64,000 nucleotides of DNA from contig BRXU01000012.1 in NCBI GenBank assembly GCA_030267565.1, positions 626,501 to 690,500 on the forward strand, read 5' to 3'. The notes under the pieces were generated by a model. That model did not search any database and was not told the DNA's origin. It saw only the letters and a program-made list of their open reading frames with translations. The translations under genes and the position numbers were made by a program. The stretch comes from Pleodorina starrii. Lineage: Eukaryota > Chlorophyta > Chlorophyceae > Chlamydomonadales > Volvocaceae. Below, one piece after another: positions 1 to 11,235 of this stretch. Within the stretch, counting starts at the first letter, position 1, and every line of letters starts with the position of its first letter.

Positions 1-1409
1 TTGCGCTCAGTTGGTCCAGCGTGGTGCCCATGGCGGCCAGTCGGGCATAGACGACCTGGGAGTGAGGCAGTCGTAAGAAAAGAGACAAGATCGCAAGGGG
101 GACGAGGCGGGGCAGGGGGGGGAGGGCGGGGGAAGGGGGAGGGAGGTGGACCCGAAGCAGTGGAAGAAGGGAAGTTGCGGGAAGGTGGTGAAAGAAGGAG
201 CCGCGCGCCGGAAGGAATGTGCGTGTGTGTGAATGTGTGAATGTATGAATGTGTGAATGTGTGAATGTGTGAATCTGGGGATGTCCGCTTGCCCCCCTGC
301 CCCTGCCCCCCCCCCCCTGCCCCTGCCCCTGCCTCTGCCCCCGCGCAACCGGATTTCCAGCTGCTTCCAACTGTTCGGGGAAACGACCCCCTGCCCCCCT
401 GCCCCTCCGCCCCACTCACCCCGTCAGTTGGCGCCAGCAACGTGAAGGGTGACGACAGCAGATTGACCAACATGGAGCCAATGTACGGCGTGCCAACCGC
501 TCTGTTGTACAGCGTCAGGATTGCCGTGAAATTGCCCATACTGCCAAGCGCCTGAAGGTCCGAGTAGGGAGCCCGGGGAAAGAGGAGGGGAGAGAGGGAG
601 AGGGAGAGGGAGAGAGAGGAGTACAGGGCACGTCGGGGCTGGGATCGGTATACACCGGCGGGGCTGGACGCTGGAGTGGCTGTTGGGATGTTGACAAAGG
701 AAGAGCTATGGAGGGGGTGGCCAAGGGTACTATGGTAAAATTGGTAATGGTGACATGTTTGGTGGGTATCGTCGGATACCGTTCGCCGAGATCGGCACCA
801 ACGTTACATGTCCACCGCGGTTCTGTATCACATTCGAGGCCCCGCAGTATTAAAACGATTACCTCAGTCAGATTCGAGAACGTGAGGTTGGCCCTGACGA
901 CGTCCAGAGACGGCGGCGGCGGCGATGCTGCGAGGTGCGGTGGGGGCGAAGGCGGCGGCGGCGGCGGTGGCGACGGTGACGGCGACGGCGGCGGCGGCGG
1001 TGGAGACAGTGCACCGACTGGCACGGAGGGCCGTGACGGCAGCGGCGACGGTGACGGTGATGGCGGCGGCGGTGATGGCGGCGGCGGCGATGGCGGCGGC
1101 GGGGGTGGCGATGCAGCGGCGGCGGGGTTCTGTATCTGGGCCATGGCCGCGGCCGTCTTCGGGGTCATGAGGAGGTTGTCAATGATGTGTACGACAGCCC
1201 TGCCGGCGATGATGTCCGCTTGGACCACCTAGGAGGGACGTTAGGGCGGCGGCGGCGGCGGCGGCGACAGTGGTGGCGTCAGAACCGGCGGGCGGGTGGC
1301 AACTGGCAAGAGCCTGAGCGCTGCAGGAGTCAGCCAGTGCAGCCACCGCTGTTGCTGCGGGTGTGTATGTTTGTGTGCGTGTGTGTGTGGCACATTGAGA
1401 GAGAGAGAG

Positions 1410-1469
<60 letters not shown>

Positions 1470-4400
1470 GGAATCACCGCAAGAGATCCAAGCGCCAGGC
1501 TCGTGTGCCGTACTATCGTCGTACTTGCGTCGTACTGTCGTCCGTACCTTTGCCACGCCCAGGACGCTTGATAGAGAGACCCCCGCCGAGTTCACGACCA
1601 CCGTCACGGTTGCCGTAGGATCGCTGCCGTACCGTGTCACATCTACGGCGGGCGAAATTCGATTGGCAATGGCGGGCGGCGGGTGACATGGCATCCACGG
1701 CAGAAAAGAAACGAGGTGGCCGAAAGCCATTGCAGCAGCAGCAGCAGCGGCGCAGAATGCGTTTCCTGTCAGCGCTCTTTTGAACGACACAAACCCTTAG
1801 CGCCAGTTGCGGTGGAGCGTCGTACCCGTGGCTGTCTCGCCAGGCACACCCGAGATCTCCGCAATCAACCGAAAACCAACCAACCAACCGTGAACCAACA
1901 ACCAACATAACTGATATGAGCATATGACGGCTGCAAGGCGCACGCGCACGGCTAGCGCCATCGGGGGGTTTCGGAGCATCCATAGGGCCCATCCATCCAT
2001 CGGGTACCTGCCACGTGCGAGTGTCGTACGCTACGCGGCCCCGGAATGGCAGATGGCTGACTGGCTTCGGAGCTGCCACCCAGGACCCAACCACTACTAC
2101 AACTGCTACAACCGAAGCCCAACTAACTCACCCCAGCCAACGGGCAGGGCGGTGGTACCGCTGGGGAGGCTGCTCGAAGTCAGGGCCCTGCCCAGGTGAA
2201 TGTGGTCGCCGATGATCTGCAGCCGTAGAGAAACCGTGGGACGCGGGGGGACGCGGGGGGTAAAAGAAGATACCACAGCGAGGGGGAGTGGCGGGTAGCG
2301 GGTGGGGAACACTGTGGGGAACACAAGCCGCATAACGACAAATAACGGCCTTTACGAGGACACAAACGGGAAGACGGGAAGACGACGGAATCTATAGGGT
2401 GAATCAGCGACCGACGCCCCACACATTTCGTACTGCCGTACCATGGCGGCGAGGTCCAATGACTGAAGGGACATGCCAGCCCTGGCGGCAGCGGCCTTAA
2501 GGGCTCTGTAGGGGACGACCCGGGGCGGAAAGGAGAGGAAAGGAGAGGAGAGGAAAGACGAGACACACAGTTACTTACACATGCACGCACACACACAAGG
2601 GCGGGCGGGCATACAGTACATCAACAACAAGCATGCAAGGCCATGAAAAGACACAATGAAAGAGCACAACAGAAATGGCGCCGCTGACGCTGCCACTACC
2701 GCTAATCACCACCGCTGCCGCTGCCGCTTAGCAGCGGCGCCTTAGCCGCTATCGCTAATTCGCTCTTCATCCTCCCAATGAATGGGGACCACTGCACTAC
2801 TTACGAGTCGCTCGGGGCGAATAGGGTGAGCGGGGTGGCTGCAGGCAGGGAGCCGCCGGTCGCAGCAAGGCCCATGAGAAGCGCCGACAGCATGGTCAGC
2901 TCGGGGGTGGTCGCCAGTGCCTCCCCAAGGGTCGAGAAGCTGCGGCTGGGCGTGGCGCCGACGGGCGAGGGTGGCGGCACTGGCGGCGGCGGCGCCGCCG
3001 ACGGCACCGTCGTGTTGGTCGACCGAGGCGGCGGCGGCGCCGCCGTCGTGTTGGTCGACCGAGGCGGCGGCGGCAGCGCCGTGGCGTTGGTCGAGCGAGG
3101 CGGCGGCGGCGGCGCCGCCGCCACTGCTTTCGGCGGCGGCGCCGTCGCGTTGGTTGACGGCAGCACGCCCAGGAGCTGCGCCGTCCTGTACGACACCAGG
3201 ACGCCGTCGACGGTGTGTACGACAAGGGTACGGCGGGCGCCGACGTAGATGTCCGGGGTGACGATGGTGGCGGCGGTGAGGCCCGACAGCATCACCCTGC
3301 CGTCGGCAGAGGCCTTGAGCAGGAGGAGCTCCGCGCCGCCAGGGGTGCCGTACAACGATGGATCTGGTGTCGTACGTACCGGTGCCATTTCGGGTATATC
3401 AGGAAGGTAAGAAAGGGGGTTAAGGGCGGACCGTTGTTGCTAAGAGGGCGACGGGGGGGAAATAAGAACGAGGCCGCAGCGGAGGGACGTCGGCGACCGA
3501 GTGCGTGTGTGTATGTGTGTATATATGTGTGTGTGTTTCGGGGGGGTGAGGGGGCAGGGAGAGAAACGCGTGGCACCATGCTTGGATGGTCGTCGCTCGG
3601 TAGTCCACAAGTCACCTACCGGTAGGCAGGTTCTGGGGACGGTTTGCGTGTCATTGGCTCATTGCTCATTGGCGTCAGTTAGTAAGCTCAATACGGTACG
3701 GCACAACGTCCGAAGGACAGGTGCAGCAGAGCGGTCGACCAAGTTCACTTTTGGATCTCTTGGAAGGTAATTGTTTTTTTACCTAGTTGGCCAAGCACAT
3801 CTCTTTCTGCGGACCCCCTAAGTACGGCAACAAAAGCGTACACCGCGCCTCTCTCACGCGCGCGCGTTCACGCATCTGACAGCTCTCTCGCCGGCGTTTC
3901 GTTGGCCGTACAGTGCCGTACCAACCTTGCCAGGCCCTGGCCCTACGCGTGGGATCCATGCCATGCTGCTCTGGTTGCACGGCGCATTCTCAGTGTGTCG
4001 TACAACCCCATGATATAATGCCGTACCACGCAATCGGCGGCGCCTGCTTACCGCTCCCCACCGCCAGCGACGTGCGACGGGACAGGTCAGCGAGCGACAG
4101 CGCCTCGCCCAGGTGCAAGTGGTCGAAGACGACCTGCGCCAAAACAAAATTAGTTTCATGAAGCTATATTATATAATTTTTTTTACCAAAGTCCGTATCT
4201 GTACTTCTTCATTTTTTGACCAAAGTACGTATTTGTACTACTATCCATCTAGTACCCCTGACCCTACAACCCTGGTAACCCTAAGGCAACCAACCAACCT
4301 ACCAGCGAGTACGGGTGGACACTGGCGGTCAGGTTCCTGGAGACCAGCTGCCTGGTGAGCACCGCCAGCGCAGACGGTGCCAGCACGCGGGCCAGCGCAA

Positions 4401-7400
4401 CCTCGAAGGAGCGCCAGGCCTGTTGGCGGCCAAGAGGGGCGGCGTGGGAGGTGGGACAGAGGGGCGGCGTGGGACCGAGGTGCGGCGTGGGACAAGAGTT
4501 GCGGCGTGGGATGGAGGTGCGGCGCGGGCAAAAATAAAACCCTAGAACCCTAAAACCCCAATCGCAGCAACGGAAACTGCGGGAAGGGCTGCGGTGCGGT
4601 ACGGTGCGTGTGTGGGTAGGGGGGACCTGAGGTGCAGTTCTCGGCTGGAGCAGGTGATGTGGGCCGGGGCGGCAAAGCGCCATTCGGCTGCCGAGTGGTC
4701 AGTCGGTTCGGCGAACCCTTGCGGAGCTCCGAAACCTGCTGGACGGAGGGGGCCCTGGCTGGCTGGTCGCCCCGCCGTCGGGATCAGACCACACCACACC
4801 AGACCAGACCCGGCCCGACCACACCACACCAGAAAGGACAAGACCCCACCCGGCCTCATTCTCACCGCATCCGTGGGGGCAAACAGGGTAGCGGCCACAT
4901 TCCCCCCGGGCAGCAGCGACGACAGACCGGCGGTGGCCATCACACCCTGGAACACGCAAGTCGTCGATGGGGTCGCGCGGAGGAGAGGGGCGAGGGGGCG
5001 GCGGGGGGGGGAGGGGTTTAAGAAAGCCGATACCGCAGCGGAGAGGGACGGGGCGGGGCCGGGGGAGGGCTGAGGAAAAACACAACAAGGGGCGGTGGCT
5101 GGGGGGATGGGGAGGGGATGGGGAGGGGGAGGGATACAAAGCAGACGAAAGAAGCTGGCTGACTGGCCCCGGCATACTAAAAGGAAAGCACACACACGCG
5201 GGCTCGGGCTCACTGTGAGGTTGGTGAGCTGCTCAAATTGGAGAGCCTCCCCCAGGCTGGAGTAGTTGGCCACCGTTGGCGGGAAGTACAAATCGTACGG
5301 CACCAACACGCGATCCACGATGTGTACGATGGCCTGTGCACGGACGGGCACACGCGGCAAGCGGCAGTCGGGTACGGCAGAACGGCACGGCACGGATGTT
5401 GGTCTTGCAAAAAGGTGGTGAAGGGTGGCAAAGGAAGACAAAGGCAGAGACGCGGGGGTAGGCAAGGGGCGGATGCACGTGGCGAAGGTTTGTTGTACCG
5501 GATCGATGCAGCCCGTGGGTGTGGGTGTGTGGCGGTGGGCGGTGGGCGGTGGGCGGAGGATGGTGGGCGGTGGCGTGCTGCCCTTTGTCTAAGCAGGGCG
5601 CCCCGAGTGGCCCCGAGTGGCTCCGAGCACCTCCACCTCCGCCCTCTCAGCAGCGGGGGCCCCTCCGCCCAGGGCAGCGGAGACGGAGGAGTCCAGGGTC
5701 CGTTGCGTAACTCCGGCTCAAGTCGCGAATGTGCTCCCCCTCCATGCCGTACACATACACACACGCCTGTCGTACACAAGCAAGCTAGTGCCGTACCTTG
5801 CCTGCCACCAGGTTCCTGCGGACCACCTGAGCTCGCGACTGAGCGGACGTCACAAACACTTCGGACGACCTCCTGCAAGCGGAAGCACAAAGCAAGAAAG
5901 CATAAGGTGCGAAGCGACCTTTGACAACTTGATAATCAACACTCGGCTGGAAAGATGGAAACCCACCCATGCACTCCGCCGGGCCAATGCCGCCACGCGG
6001 CCACCCCGAACGCCCAACCACACATGTCCAGAATCCCCGCCCGTCCAGAACCATTACTGCTCCCCATGGCCCCATCCCAATCACACATCCTCCAAGGCAC
6101 CTGTCCAAACCCTGAAGCCCCCAAACCCCAAACCACAAGCGACCCAACCGACCCACGGGTCGGTCGGACCCAACCAATCGAAGTACCGAACCACGAACCC
6201 AACCAACCGAAGTACCGAACCGCGGACGCAACGAACCAACTGCAAACCCGCGCGCGATACCCACTTGGCGATCGTCACATTGTATCCGGGCAGCGCCGTG
6301 GGCGCCTTGAGGGGATTGGCGGAGGGCATGTCGGTTGTGGTGAGCGCAGCAGACTGCAGGAAGTGGTACTTGGCCAGGGCGGCCAGTCGGTCGGCGGAGA
6401 AGGTGGACGCGAGCTGGCGCCAGTCGTCCAGCCCAAGGACTTCCAGATACAGAGCCATCGCCTGAAGTCGTCTCGTCCGTCCGCGGGAAAACAGACACAT
6501 ACACGCACGTGCATACACGCAAATGCATATACACACGTGTTTACACACACATGCATACATACATACACACACATGCATACATACACATGGGAGGAGCAAG
6601 CGCATCGTTTCGTGGCGGGGGTGTCTCTTCGCTGCAGTCTGCAGTGCGGTGCGGTCTGCAGTGCAGTACGGTGCAGTGCAGTACGATGCAGTACGGTGCA
6701 GTGCAGTACGGTGCAGTGCAGTGAGGTACCCCCACATGCTGGCCCCCCACTCCCAGACGATCCACACCCCACCCACCCACCCACCCCCCCGTCCACACTC
6801 CACCCACCGGAAATGGTCCACACCCCACCCACCCACCGGAAATGTCACCTCTACGGACCCTGCCCCCAACTTCCCAACAGGTCCCACGGAAATGACGACG
6901 GGCTACCCAAATTTCCTAATTCGGACGGGTCTCCGAAACCACCAAGGGCTGGCACCCGAATTCCGGGCAGGCGCCCGAAATTTCCGACGGAAATCCCGAA
7001 TTCCGGACGACCCGAACGGCTCGCACCTCGTCGGTTGGGACGAAGACCGTGAATACGTCCGAGCGGGAGTTGACCCAAAAGTTGGCTTGAGTCCCCGGCA
7101 ATGTAAGTAGCCACCGGGCGATTGAGACATCCGGGTATTGGTTCAGCAGATGGAGGACGGTCGGGGGGGGCAGCGGCGGGGGTGGGGGCGTCAGCCGAGG
7201 CGAAGGCGGGCGGGGGATGGGAGGCCGGGGCGACGGCGGCTTGAGGCGGGGCTGAGGCTTGGGCGGCGGCGGTGGCTGACGTAGCGGGGACTTGCTCGGA
7301 GGCGGGGACTTGCGGTTGGGCGAGCGCAGGGGCGGAGGACGACGAGTGGACGGCTGCCGGCGCGCGGGCGGCGGCGACTTCGGAGCCGCTTCAAGGAGTC

Positions 7401-7702
7401 CTGGGAACGGACACAGCGAGCGGGCACGAGCGAGAGGGAAGATGCCCGTGAGACGGCGCGGAAGCACAGCTCATGAGAAATTAGGGTGTTCATATGTAAA
7501 AACAAATGACGGTATTGTGGCTTCAACGCCATACATGTCAGCCAGACCTCCCGGGGCCAGGCAACATCGTTATTAGAGTTCAGAAGTGGAAGCTCCGGAT
7601 AACAAAGACAGTGGCGCAAAGTGTCTGAGTTGCGTATTGTAGTTATTTACCTGCTTGCCATGAAACCGCGAGGAGTAGCAGCGTAAGAATGCGCGTCACC
7701 AT
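1..7702 (-). CDS. Secreted multi-fasciclin (FAS1) hydroxyproline-rich glycoprotein, algal-CAM-like, 3' partial
   Basis: Exons, 5' to 3' on the minus strand: 7651-7702, 7027-7400, 6265-6461, 5797-5872, 5214-5333, 4866-4946, 4303-4419, 4052-4133, 2805-3363, 2442-2505, 2132-2216, 1548-1765, 863-1228, 420-551, 1-55. All junctions are GT-AG and phase-consistent, giving 859 aa before the window edge. Exon 1 encodes a signal peptide, MVTRILTLLLLAVSWQA. A Ser/Pro-rich extensin-like segment follows (about aa 20-97). Then come four FAS1 domains, each with an FxPTD or FAPTD/FAPSD core (VFVPTDE, LFAPTDA, LFAPSDS, LLAPTDG) and, for the first three, a closing VHIVDRVL-type strand (AIVHIVDRVLVP, VVHTVDGVLV, VVHIIDNLLM). 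The fourth is cut by the window edge. Two Pro-rich linkers separate domains; the one near aa 435-505 repeats PPPPRSTN(A/T)T with N-glycosylation sequons. FAS1 proteins mediate cell adhesion, and an extensin-plus-FAS1 layout is known from Volvox algal-CAM. Exon 12 contains an odd Ala run, so its acceptor is less certain. Confidence 0.9.
1396..1466. repeat. (GA)n microsatellite in fasciclin-gene intron 12
   Basis: Near-perfect GA dinucleotide run of about 70 bp between the exons at 1548-1765 and 863-1228. The opposite strand gives Ser-Leu open frames that are not genes. Confidence 0.95.
3501..3540. repeat. TG/TATG-rich microsatellite in fasciclin-gene intron 8
   Basis: Alternating TG with TA interruptions inside the intron 3364-4051. 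No coding signal. Confidence 0.8.
6636..6723. repeat. GTGCAGTAC-type tandem repeat in fasciclin-gene intron 2
   Basis: Units of GCAGTACGGTGCAGT recur with small changes through this stretch of the intron 6462-7026. A CA/CATA-rich tract lies beside it at about 6500-6590. Confidence 0.85.
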
Positions 7703-9735
7703 CCTTGCGCGTGAGCCCGAGGCTCGTTCACAGCCCGCAACAAGCAGCTAAAACTGAAGATGTAAGACTGTAAGGTGTGGTCTACCGTCTAATGCGGGCA
7801 ACCCATAGGAGTAACTAGATGATCCAGGTACGAAAGTGGCGATTGCCAACTGCTGCGGGCGCGCATGCAACGCCAGAACGCCTCAAGTTCGAAGCCCCAA
7901 AGTACTTATGCACACAAGATTAGGTTACATCCACGCTCTGTTGTACATACTACTGCTAAACGACAAGGTGCCGTGACCCGTGCATTTCCATGTACCTGCC
8001 TAGCACGAACACCGCAGTTGTTTCGGTCACATTCGCATAACTCCAGTTACGGGTTATACGGGCAGTCTTGCCGCGGGGTGGGCTTCAGAGCCCGGGGGAC
8101 TTGTGGACCCCGGCCCGCTCTAAGAGTTTCCCTGATGCGCCCGTGCTTTTGCACTTTCAACCGTGCGTCCTCATCGAGAACGCCCGCAATGATACATGAA
8201 ACATTATGCGAAAAATGCTATAATACAGTGAACTAGCTCGTGCTGGAGGGCGTAACTGGTCTGAGGCTTCGTCCTTCATCACATCATCAGCGTCTCAACG
8301 GTGCTTCCTCGTTTGATAGTTTGACGTTGTACTGTCAATCGGCGCGTTGAATATTTAATTATCTGCTATGCAACGTAGATTTTACTGTCCGGCAGTCATG
8401 CTTGCGGGGGGTGACGGTGCTCTCGCGGGAGTCGAGACATCTTCACACGTTACGTATCGGTAAATCGCTTCTCTCCTTTTGACCGTGAAACAGATATGGG
8501 CGAGTATACAATAATAATATTATGTTAGAACAATGGTTTCCAACAAGTTATCCCACGAGCACAAGAGGGTTTTGAGGGGCTGGGGTGGTGGGCTTGCGCA
8601 GTACCGGCCGACCCTACCGCGTATCCCGGTATCCAAAGGCGCAGTGCTCACCATCTCGCGGAAATATGATGAGACGGTGCAGAACGTGTATTGTGACGCA
8701 TTTTTACACACATGACGACCAGACATGAACCATACCAAAGAGACACCCCGACGGCCCCGGCGGGCAGGGGGCGGGCGGGCACGACTTCGTAACATGCGTA
8801 CATGTCCTCACAACGGAAGCTCTGCAGGGGAGGCCGCAGGGGAGGCCCATAGCGGGGCACCTCCGCATACCCCCACCCCACTCGCAGCCTGCCCCCCCCC
8901 CCCGTCCATTTTTCGCGACGACGCCCACGCCCTCTTCCGTCAAACGGACAAAAGGGTGATCGTGGACATTTTCTCTCGAACAACCTGTCCTACAACCTGT
9001 CGGCACAACGTGGAAGGATACGGCGGTGGCATCCACCATCTACGGTATCTGAATCGAACTCCTTTTCGGTTGAAGGTATACTTACATGATGGGACCGCAT
9101 CAGTGCTTTTGCGCGTCTCAGGTAATTTGGAACCGGTTATTCGGAGCCGGTGATCATGTGGTAATGATTTTAATAACATGCATATGTATGTATGTGCACG
9201 ATAATGATACTGTTTCGGCGGGTACGGCATCGTACAGTTTGGTATGAGCGAGCGCGGATCGCCCGCGATCTGACGCACATTGATACGTTATGTCCCCGGG
9301 TCATCAAGCGCTTCGTTCAACGAGGCGATTTGACGATGGGGGCCCCGGGCCCAGGCCGCCGGCGTCCAGAGGCAAACACATTGAACCGCCGATGCATGCC
9401 CCAGGGGCAGATCTTGTTGTTGTTGTTGTTACAGTTGGGCTTCAGACCCGGGGAAGCATTACAGCCAGCCAGCGGGCTAGCTGGACTTCCGTGCAAGTGT
9501 GTAGACGTACAAGGTGTGTGTGTGTGTAGACGTACAGGGGCGCGCACGTGGCGCACTGTGGAGACCGGTATCCGGCCGCCAGTCCCAAAGTCCAGCAGAG
9601 CCGGGACAGTAAGGGCACCTCACCTGTCACAACAAAACCAAGCCTTCCGAGCAGGCAGGCAGGCACACATACACAATAATCTTGAGAGCTAGATGAGAGG
9701 TAAAAACAAGGCAAAAGAGTTCAGAAAACAGAGTA

Positions 9736-9799
<64 letters not shown>

Positions 9800-11235
9800 C
9801 GGGACAAATGCCGCTCGTCCGAAGAACATAGAAAGCGTCCACAAACCGGTCAAGGTCAACCGTGTTTTGTCGTACCGTGTCGTACAGGCCCCGCGGTGAC
9901 GCGACAAATGCACCGCCCCTGGAGCGACGACGGCCAATCCGTGATTCAATCAGGACCAGGGTCCTGATCGCCCTGATCAGGACCCACGCAGGGCATTGGG
10001 TGTGGACGGCGGCCCCCCTAAGCGCGGGCCCCACCCCACGCCCCCGAGTCAACGCCCCCCAAAAAGTCAACGCCCCCGAGTCAACGTGTGATGTACCGGT
10101 ATTTGGTCTGCCAGGGTTTCGTCGCGGCGGCGCTGCGGTGGCTCTCTCCTGCATTCGGTGGTCTCGTACACCTGCTGCAGCTGGCAGCAGCTGGCCCCTT
10201 CGCGACAGCGCACGACGAAACAACCCCCCGGGGCGCGCGCCTGCCAGTGATGGGGCATGACAAATCAACCCCCCGGGGCGCGACACGCGGCACAATGCGG
10301 CACGATGCGCTTTAGCTCTGCCCTCCCCCGAGAAAAAAAGCACGCGGGATCCATCTGGGTCAGTGCGGCAGAGGCCCTAACTCAAAAAAACCCAAGCTCC
10401 GGAACCACTGTAGACCCTAACCATTCAAAAAGCCCTGGGGGTTGGGAGGTCCTGGTCCCGCCAAGAAAAACGGCGAGAGATGGCGACGGATGCGAAGACA
10501 GCGCCGCGCAAAGGCGGGTCCAGAAAGATCCAATTGCAACCGCACGTACGACGACGACGGCCTTGTAGGGCCGCGACGCTCCTAAACCGCCGAAAAGCGG
10601 CATGTCGTACTTGGGTCATTTAAGATGTACGAACAAGTACGAGTACGACTAAATCAGAGGGTCACGACAAGAGTCGGGCTTCTGTGATCCGCCCCCGTTG
10701 GAGAACGCGGTCCGGCCCAGCCCAGTCCTTTCTCTCTCAGAGATGATGCCACTCCTCATGCCCCCCAACAACGCCATACTACATATCCGAAATTGTTTTG
10801 CGTTCTAGCCCGAAACAACCCAAAGCCCGCCGGGAAACCTGAACAAAAAACAACCGGCGGGAGCAACTGCCGGGGCTCGTTTCCCTCCAGTCAGTCCATC
10901 CGTCAGCCACACCGTGCACAACGTCAACGTCTACGCCCGTCAAATCAGTCAAACCAGTCAGCCGCCGTCGACGAATATACCCGCCGTCGTCGTCGTCGCC
11001 GTCGTCAACGCATAGAAAAACACGGTGGTCGTCGCGCCTGGCCGGCCGGCCGGCCGGCCAGCGGGCAGGCGGACCGGGGGCCGCGCAAGCGAAATCCCTC
11101 TCCTCCCTCCGCCTAGCCTTCCCTTCCCATCCCTCCGCCTTTCCCTCTCCATTTGTCACTTTATTCTTTCGTTCGTCCCTCCCGCTTAAGTCGAGTTAAG
11201 CCAAGTCAAGTCAAGCCAAGTCGCGGCCACTCCTC
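7703..11235. other. Intergenic region without a supported gene
   Basis: This holds the upstream region of the fasciclin gene and the downstream region of the LRR gene. I find no ORF with recognisable domains, no signal peptide and no phase-consistent exon chain. It contains a GA microsatellite at about 9737-9797 and a GC-rich stretch around 10010-10290. In that stretch a short unit containing CAACCCCCCGGGGCGCG occurs twice, at about 10220 and 10264. I see no TGTAA motif on the minus strand close to the LRR gene stop. Confidence 0.6.
9737..9797. repeat. (GA)n microsatellite
   Basis: Interrupted GA run of about 60 bp in intergenic sequence. The opposite strand reads as Ser-Leu repeats. Confidence 0.95.
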
